Source of the DNA: Pycnopodia helianthoides
Lineage: Eukaryota; Echinodermata; Asteroidea; Forcipulatida; Asteriidae
Length of the DNA: 64,000 nt
Assembly: GCA_032158295.1 (NCBI GenBank)
Contig: CM063251.1
Location: 9,029,016-9,093,015, forward strand
Direction: 5' to 3'
Below the pieces are notes generated by a model. It worked only from the letters and a program-made list of their open reading frames with translations, did no database searches and was not told the DNA's origin. Each line of letters begins with the position of its first letter. Positions within the stretch are counted from its first letter, which is position 1. Both the position numbers and the translations under genes were made by a program. Shown here piece after piece: positions 62,684 to 64,000 of this stretch.

Positions 62684-62729
62684 CACATGTATCATGTTGT
62701 CATTTTGTGATGACAAAAATGGCCTTCGC
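62684..62729 (-). CDS. Tentative upstream exon of the E-protein gene
   Basis: On the minus strand a 46-nt segment lies between a good acceptor (pyrimidine-rich, ending ACTAG) and a very strong donor (GTG followed by GTAAGTATT). Only one frame is open. It reads RRPFLSSQNDNMIHV after a split first codon, enters in phase 2 and leaves in phase 0. The RRPFLSS start resembles the RRRPLHSS block that precedes the middle activation region of vertebrate TCF4/TCF12. This is family knowledge from memory, not an alignment. The exon that should link it to 55255-55408 (entering in phase 0 and leaving in phase 2, or two smaller ones) was not found with confidence. The short length limits certainty. Confidence 0.45.
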
Positions 62730-64000
62730 CTAGTAATCAATAGAGGGGAGTATACTACTTTACATGGATGCACCTTAAGCACACGGACTCTCCAAACTTC
62801 ACTATGTCTACGAACCACACATTCTTTTAACTTCTTAGAATGCACCTTGTTATTTTTTCAAAGATGTTTTAAGTGAACTTGGTCAATTTAGAATGAATTA
62901 AGAATGCTATTGAAGTAACCTCCAATGAAAAGTAAACAATTGTTTCATCACTTGAGAATAAATAACACACAAATAATGAAGAAAAATAATAAATGTCTAT
63001 GAATGTAATTGTGAGAACACTTTCATGGGCTGAAATATCATTTGGTGTTCATATGTGGCATGATGTACCCCCACCTCCTATTGTGTCTTCATTGTGTTCT
63101 GGGAATCTCAGGAATTCTTTAAAGGATTATAGGGGAGGGGTTACTTCTGTACAAGAGGAAAAGAGTGTGTAAAGTACAGGAGTATTTGGGGGGAACAAGG
63201 CGAAGCCCAGTTGAATGGAACAGTCCAACTTCCAAAGAATGAAAAATATTCTCTTCATTGCATGAATGCAAAACATTTATTATCATTATTTGTTTCATAT
63301 AACATCCAAGTGGATCTTTGTCTTTTGATTGGAGAATTGTACAAACTGTAGAAGATTGTATTCACATAACAACAAAACCTCAAATGTATCAAGACCCCAA
63401 CATTGTTTTGTACTTTCACATGTGACATCCTAAAGTTTATCATTTCAATAAAAAAATCATAACTCCTGAACCCCACAATTTTTACAACTAACGCGTCATT
63501 GGAGAGATCTTTAAACATCGAACGAAAAGTGAATTGACGTGACCCCAATTTGACCTGTCTTCCAGTCCCAACCAGTTGTAAAAAAAGAAAACAATTTATG
63601 TATTAAGCCTTAGTTTCAGCTCTGCAGTCAATGTGAAGTGAAATTGAATTCATCTGGCATTTTGGCTTTTTGACTACCTACATGTACAAGATTTTCAATT
63701 ATTTTTTTGGTGTATATATCCTATCTGCCATTCCAGGGAGTTTGTCGCAAAAATTATGTATGGGGCATCACTTGACTAATAGTTTTTACTTGCAATCATA
63801 AAATCATGTGCATTTTTAAAAGCAGTTTTATCTTTTGTTAGTTGAATCCTCGGTGTCAGTTGGATAATACTAGCAGTCAATACAGAAACATTCAATGGGG
63901 GAGGGGGGTATCAATATGAGATACAAAAACTGCCTTAGAAACTTGCTTATAAGTACTGGCCCCTGAACCTGCATACACTAATAATTACTGGCCCCTGAAC
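62730..64000. other. No recognised feature; upstream E-protein exons expected beyond the window
   Basis: No AD1 motif (LSDLLDFS-like) or convincing exon could be read on the minus strand here. The promoter, first exons and the N-terminal activation domain are therefore probably past 64,000. Confidence 0.5.

Overview
This is AT-rich eukaryotic DNA with intron-containing genes, simple repeats and many transposon copies. It is most likely from an echinoderm, probably a sea star. The organism is inferred from short TTAA-flanked inverted-repeat elements of a kind common in echinoderm genomes, and from CR1/L2-type retrotransposon fragments. No organism was confirmed by search.

The one host gene I can identify with confidence lies on the minus strand and fills much of the window from about 62.7 kb down to about 20.6 kb or lower. 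It encodes a class I bHLH 'E-protein', the family of vertebrate TCF3/TCF4/TCF12 and fly Daughterless. I located these exons by homology, splice sites and codon phase, in transcript order: 62684-62729 (tentative), 55255-55408, 48604-48682, 43394-43461, 41912-42100, 31425-31509, 30423-30633, 29457-29710 (bHLH), 25480-25612 (post-bHLH block) and 22332-22416 (probable stop). A 3'-UTR exon probably starts at 20899. The first exons, including the N-terminal activation domain, should lie beyond 64,000. Some middle exons are uncertain: 26-nt and 67-nt candidates at 54340 and 51384 fit in phase, and a 25-nt candidate at 56194 fits the phase of the exon after it.

The most interesting observation is a possible alternative first exon at 37393-37485. 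It has an ATG with an in-frame stop just upstream, then exactly 31 codons rich in Tyr and His, then a donor site in the phase needed to join the downstream exons. It would give a 281-residue E-protein with the bHLH but without the upstream activation region, similar in idea to the vertebrate HEBAlt and TCF4-A short forms.

The rest is repeats and unassigned sequence. A decayed CR1/L2-type LINE (plus strand, about 26.9-29.2 kb) sits in the intron after the bHLH exon. Further LINE scraps lie at 4.6 and 61.6 kb. A 1.1-kb non-autonomous hAT-like element (33773-34899) carries a hairpin with arms of about 95 bp. Five TTAA-flanked MITE copies lie at 5.7, 9.4, 21.0, 39.4 and 48.8 kb, and a different MITE lies at 45.3 kb. 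There are several minisatellites (45-bp, 23-bp, 16-bp and 15-bp units) and a 120-bp (AG)n tract. From 1 to about 20 kb I found no gene I can name. No prokaryotic, viral or CRISPR features were seen.
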